From Ectothiorhodospira haloalkaliphila ATCC 51935 (GTDB lineage Bacteria > Pseudomonadota > Gammaproteobacteria > Ectothiorhodospirales > Ectothiorhodospiraceae): a stretch of 64,000 nt of DNA. The notes beneath the pieces were generated by a model that saw nothing but the letters and a program-made list of their open reading frames with translations, was not told where the DNA came from and searched no databases. The stretch is from assembly GCF_000633935.1 (NCBI RefSeq), contig NZ_KK214998.1, positions 1,474,411-1,538,410 of the forward strand. Reading direction: 5' to 3'. The position numbers and the translations under genes are program-made. Of the stretch, positions 62,583 to 64,000 are shown one piece after another. Each line of letters starts with the position of its first letter. Within the stretch, counting starts at the first letter, position 1.

Positions 62583-63647
62583 TCAGGTATCCATCACTTC
62601 GCTCACACGGCGCACCATGCAGGTCAGCAGGGCCATGCGCACGAACACGGCGCCCCTGGCCTGGGCGAAGTACCAGTTGTGGCGGGTGGGGTCCAGATCC
62701 GTGTCCAGCTCCTTGCCCCGGGCAAGGGGGTGCAGGATGATGGAGTCCTTCTTCAGGGGGGAGGCGGTGGAGAGCTTCAGCTCTGCGCCCATCTGCTCGA
62801 AGCTGTCACCCACCCAGGCAATGGCGTTGATGTACACCACGTCCAGGTCGGGAAGCTCCGGTTCCAGCCGCTTGGACACACGCACGGACAGCCCTGCCTC
62901 GCTCAGTTCCTCTGCCTGACCCTCGTCGAAGGGGGTATCCTGGTCCGTGAAGATCACCACTTCCTCAATGGCAGTGGGGAAGCGCGCCAGCAGGAGCAGC
63001 AGACTGCGCACGGTGCGCATGCGATTGGGTACGCCGATGATGCCCACGCGGATACGCTTGTCACGGGGCAGGTCCGGGTCCAGCAACTCGGGGCGCCACT
63101 TGAAGATGGTATACACGTCCGCCATCGCCTGGGTGGGGTGCTCGTCAATGCCGTTGCCGGCATTGACGATGGGGATGCGCAGGGCATCCAGCATGTCGTA
63201 GACGGAGCGGTCCTCGTTGTTGCGCAGGACGATCACATCCCCGTAGTTGTTGAACATCTCGGCGATGTCCTGAATGGACTCTCCCTTGGCCATGCCCGTG
63301 CTCTTGGGATCGGTGATGGACATGATGTCTCCCCCCAGGCGGTGCCAGGCACTCTCGAAGGAGAGGCGTGTGCGGGTGCTGGGTTCGTAGAAGGCACTGA
63401 TCAGGATCTTGCCTTGCAGCGGCAGGTGCATGAGCGCCGGTGTGCTCTCGTACTGGGCCGACAGGCGGAACAGCTGGGTGAGGGTGTCCCGGTCAAACTG
63501 CCGCGAGGACACCACGTGCCGACTGGCCAGGGCCAGCAGCGGGCCGGGATCTTCGGGGATGCTCTCTGCCAGGGCGCGGGGCCGCTCGATGCCGGCGGTA
63601 CCGTCCTTGGGGCGAAGCGGCTTTTGAAGCTGCGAGTCGACTACCAT
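62583..63647 (-). CDS. Aspartate carbamoyltransferase-like enzyme (PRK08192 type)
   Basis: A 354-residue transcarbamylase. The carbamoyl-phosphate site is YEPSTRTRLSFESAWHRLGG, followed by KGESIQDIAEMFNNYGDVIVLR, HPTQAMADVYTIF and HPLARGKELDTDLDPTRHNWYFAQA, all closest to aspartate transcarbamylases. The N-terminal extension of about 40 residues before the family core is unusual for PyrB. No pyrI or pyrC gene is adjacent; the neighbours are asnB and a cysteine hydrolase, so this may be a second, non-pyrimidine enzyme. The ATG used has an AGAGG site; a longer TTG frame is less likely. Confidence 0.85.
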   Translation of the reverse strand: MVVDSQLQKPLRPKDGTAGIERPRALAESIPEDPGPLLALASRHVVSSRQFDRDTLTQLFRLSAQYESTPALMHLPLQGKILISAFYEPSTRTRLSFESAWHRLGGDIMSITDPKSTGMAKGESIQDIAEMFNNYGDVIVLRNNEDRSVYDMLDALRIPIVNAGNGIDEHPTQAMADVYTIFKWRPELLDPDLPRDKRIRVGIIGVPNRMRTVRSLLLLLARFPTAIEEVVIFTDQDTPFDEGQAEELSEAGLSVRVSKRLEPELPDLDVVYINAIAWVGDSFEQMGAELKLSTASPLKKDSIILHPLARGKELDTDLDPTRHNWYFAQARGAVFVRMALLTCMVRRVSEVMDT

Positions 63648-63681
63648 GACTAATGCCTCTTTGGCTGGGAAAGACAACGGT

Positions 63682-64000
63682 TCAATCGGCGATCTCTTCC
63701 ACCTTGGAGATCTCCGCCAGGGCCTGGTCAGTGCTCATCACCCGGGCGTAGCGATCCTTCATGGTGAGTATCGTGGCCCGCTGCAGTTCGGGGGTCACCG
63801 TGGCGCTGGCGTCTTCGATCAGGGTGACATAAAAACCCAGGTCACAGGCATCCCGGATGGCCGTGGAGACACATTCGTTGCTGTAGACACCCACCACGAA
63901 CAGGGCCGTCACATTCAGGTTGCGCAGCACATACTCCAGATTGGTGGCAGTGAACACGCCACTGGCCGTCTTGTTGATGATGATCTCGTCACCCTGAGGC
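63682..64000 (-). CDS. Cysteine hydrolase / isochorismatase family protein, C-terminal part (5' cut by window)
   Basis: This is the C-terminal 105 codons of an isochorismatase-fold cysteine hydrolase; the frame is open to the window edge. The nucleophile lies in VGVYSNECVSTAIRDACDLGFYVTLIEDASA, with the preceding GDEIIINKTASGVFTATNLEYVLR segment. Enzymes of this family cleave N-carbamoyl compounds, biuret, ureidoacrylate or nicotinamide. It ends 34 nt before the carbamoyltransferase-like gene, which suggests an operon in which carbamoyl groups are handled; the substrate is unknown. Confidence 0.88.
   Translation of the reverse strand, partial: PQGDEIIINKTASGVFTATNLEYVLRNLNVTALFVVGVYSNECVSTAIRDACDLGFYVTLIEDASATVTPELQRATILTMKDRYARVMSTDQALAEISKVEEIAD

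Noticed and set aside
60658-62919. Open frame of 753 codons on the plus strand opposite asnB
   Set aside because: Shadow of asnB and the carbamoyltransferase-like gene. It has His/Gly/Val/Gln-rich low-information sequence and no family motif.

Overview
The window is about 64 kb of GC-rich, densely coding chromosome from a gammaproteobacterium. The gene orders lptM-lysA, dapF-DUF484-xerC, hslVU-DUF971-ubiE-ubiJ-ubiB and polA-sRNA locus-engB-cytochrome c4 are typical of Gammaproteobacteria. System II cytochrome c maturation (ResB/ResC), TRAP-TAXI transport and heavy c-di-GMP signalling point towards Ectothiorhodospiraceae/Chromatiales or a relative. The genus is inference. No rRNA, tRNA, CRISPR array, complete insertion sequence or prophage was seen.

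Layout. 1-2.4 kb: cobalamin genes (end of cobM, cbiD, divergent cobA). 2.5-7.3 kb: a zinc-ribbon protein, greB, lptM, lysA, ridA and recG. 7.4-9.9 kb: an outer-membrane beta-barrel protein, a DoxX protein, and a CHAD polyphosphate-binding protein behind a good PhoB box. 10-13.4 kb: a TRAP-TAXI binding protein and fused permease. 13.5-17.8 kb: a repeat-bearing unknown protein, msrA, and a three-gene set (thiolase-like, TIGR02270 HEAT-like, DUF6484) known from type VI secretion loci but here without vgrG, hcp or PAAR genes. 17.8-26.3 kb: a tight minus-strand operon of a 1,900-residue hybrid histidine kinase, a response-regulator diguanylate cyclase, an amidoligase and a class I glutamine amidotransferase. 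26.4-28.1 kb: a membrane diguanylate cyclase. 28.1-29.7 kb: an AT-richer island with a toxin-antitoxin pair and the relic of a second toxin.

29.7-38.1 kb: dapF, DUF484, xerC, hslVU, DUF971 and ubiquinone genes ubiE, ubiJ and ubiB. 38.3-44.1 kb: the 2-oxoglutarate dehydrogenase operon sucA-sucB-lpdA on the minus strand. 44.2-48.8 kb: uvrD, an orphan TRAP binding lipoprotein, DUF2782 and a LOG-family protein. 48.9-52.7 kb: polA and engB, with two tandem homologous small-RNA genes between them, each with its own terminator. 52.9-59.4 kb: cytochrome c4, the ResB/ResC haem-ligation pair, an endonuclease/phosphatase-fold protein and a third diguanylate cyclase. 59.5-64 kb: a PfkB sugar kinase, then a minus-strand group of asparagine synthase, an aspartate carbamoyltransferase-like enzyme and a cysteine hydrolase cut by the window end.

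Most notable are the tandem sRNAs at the Spot 42/ErsA position, with sigma-E-like promoter elements; the kinase/c-di-GMP/amidoligase operon; the orphan type VI accessory trio; the PhoB box in front of the CHAD gene; and three intergenic copies of a long palindromic element, plus Pseudomonas-type REP sequences.
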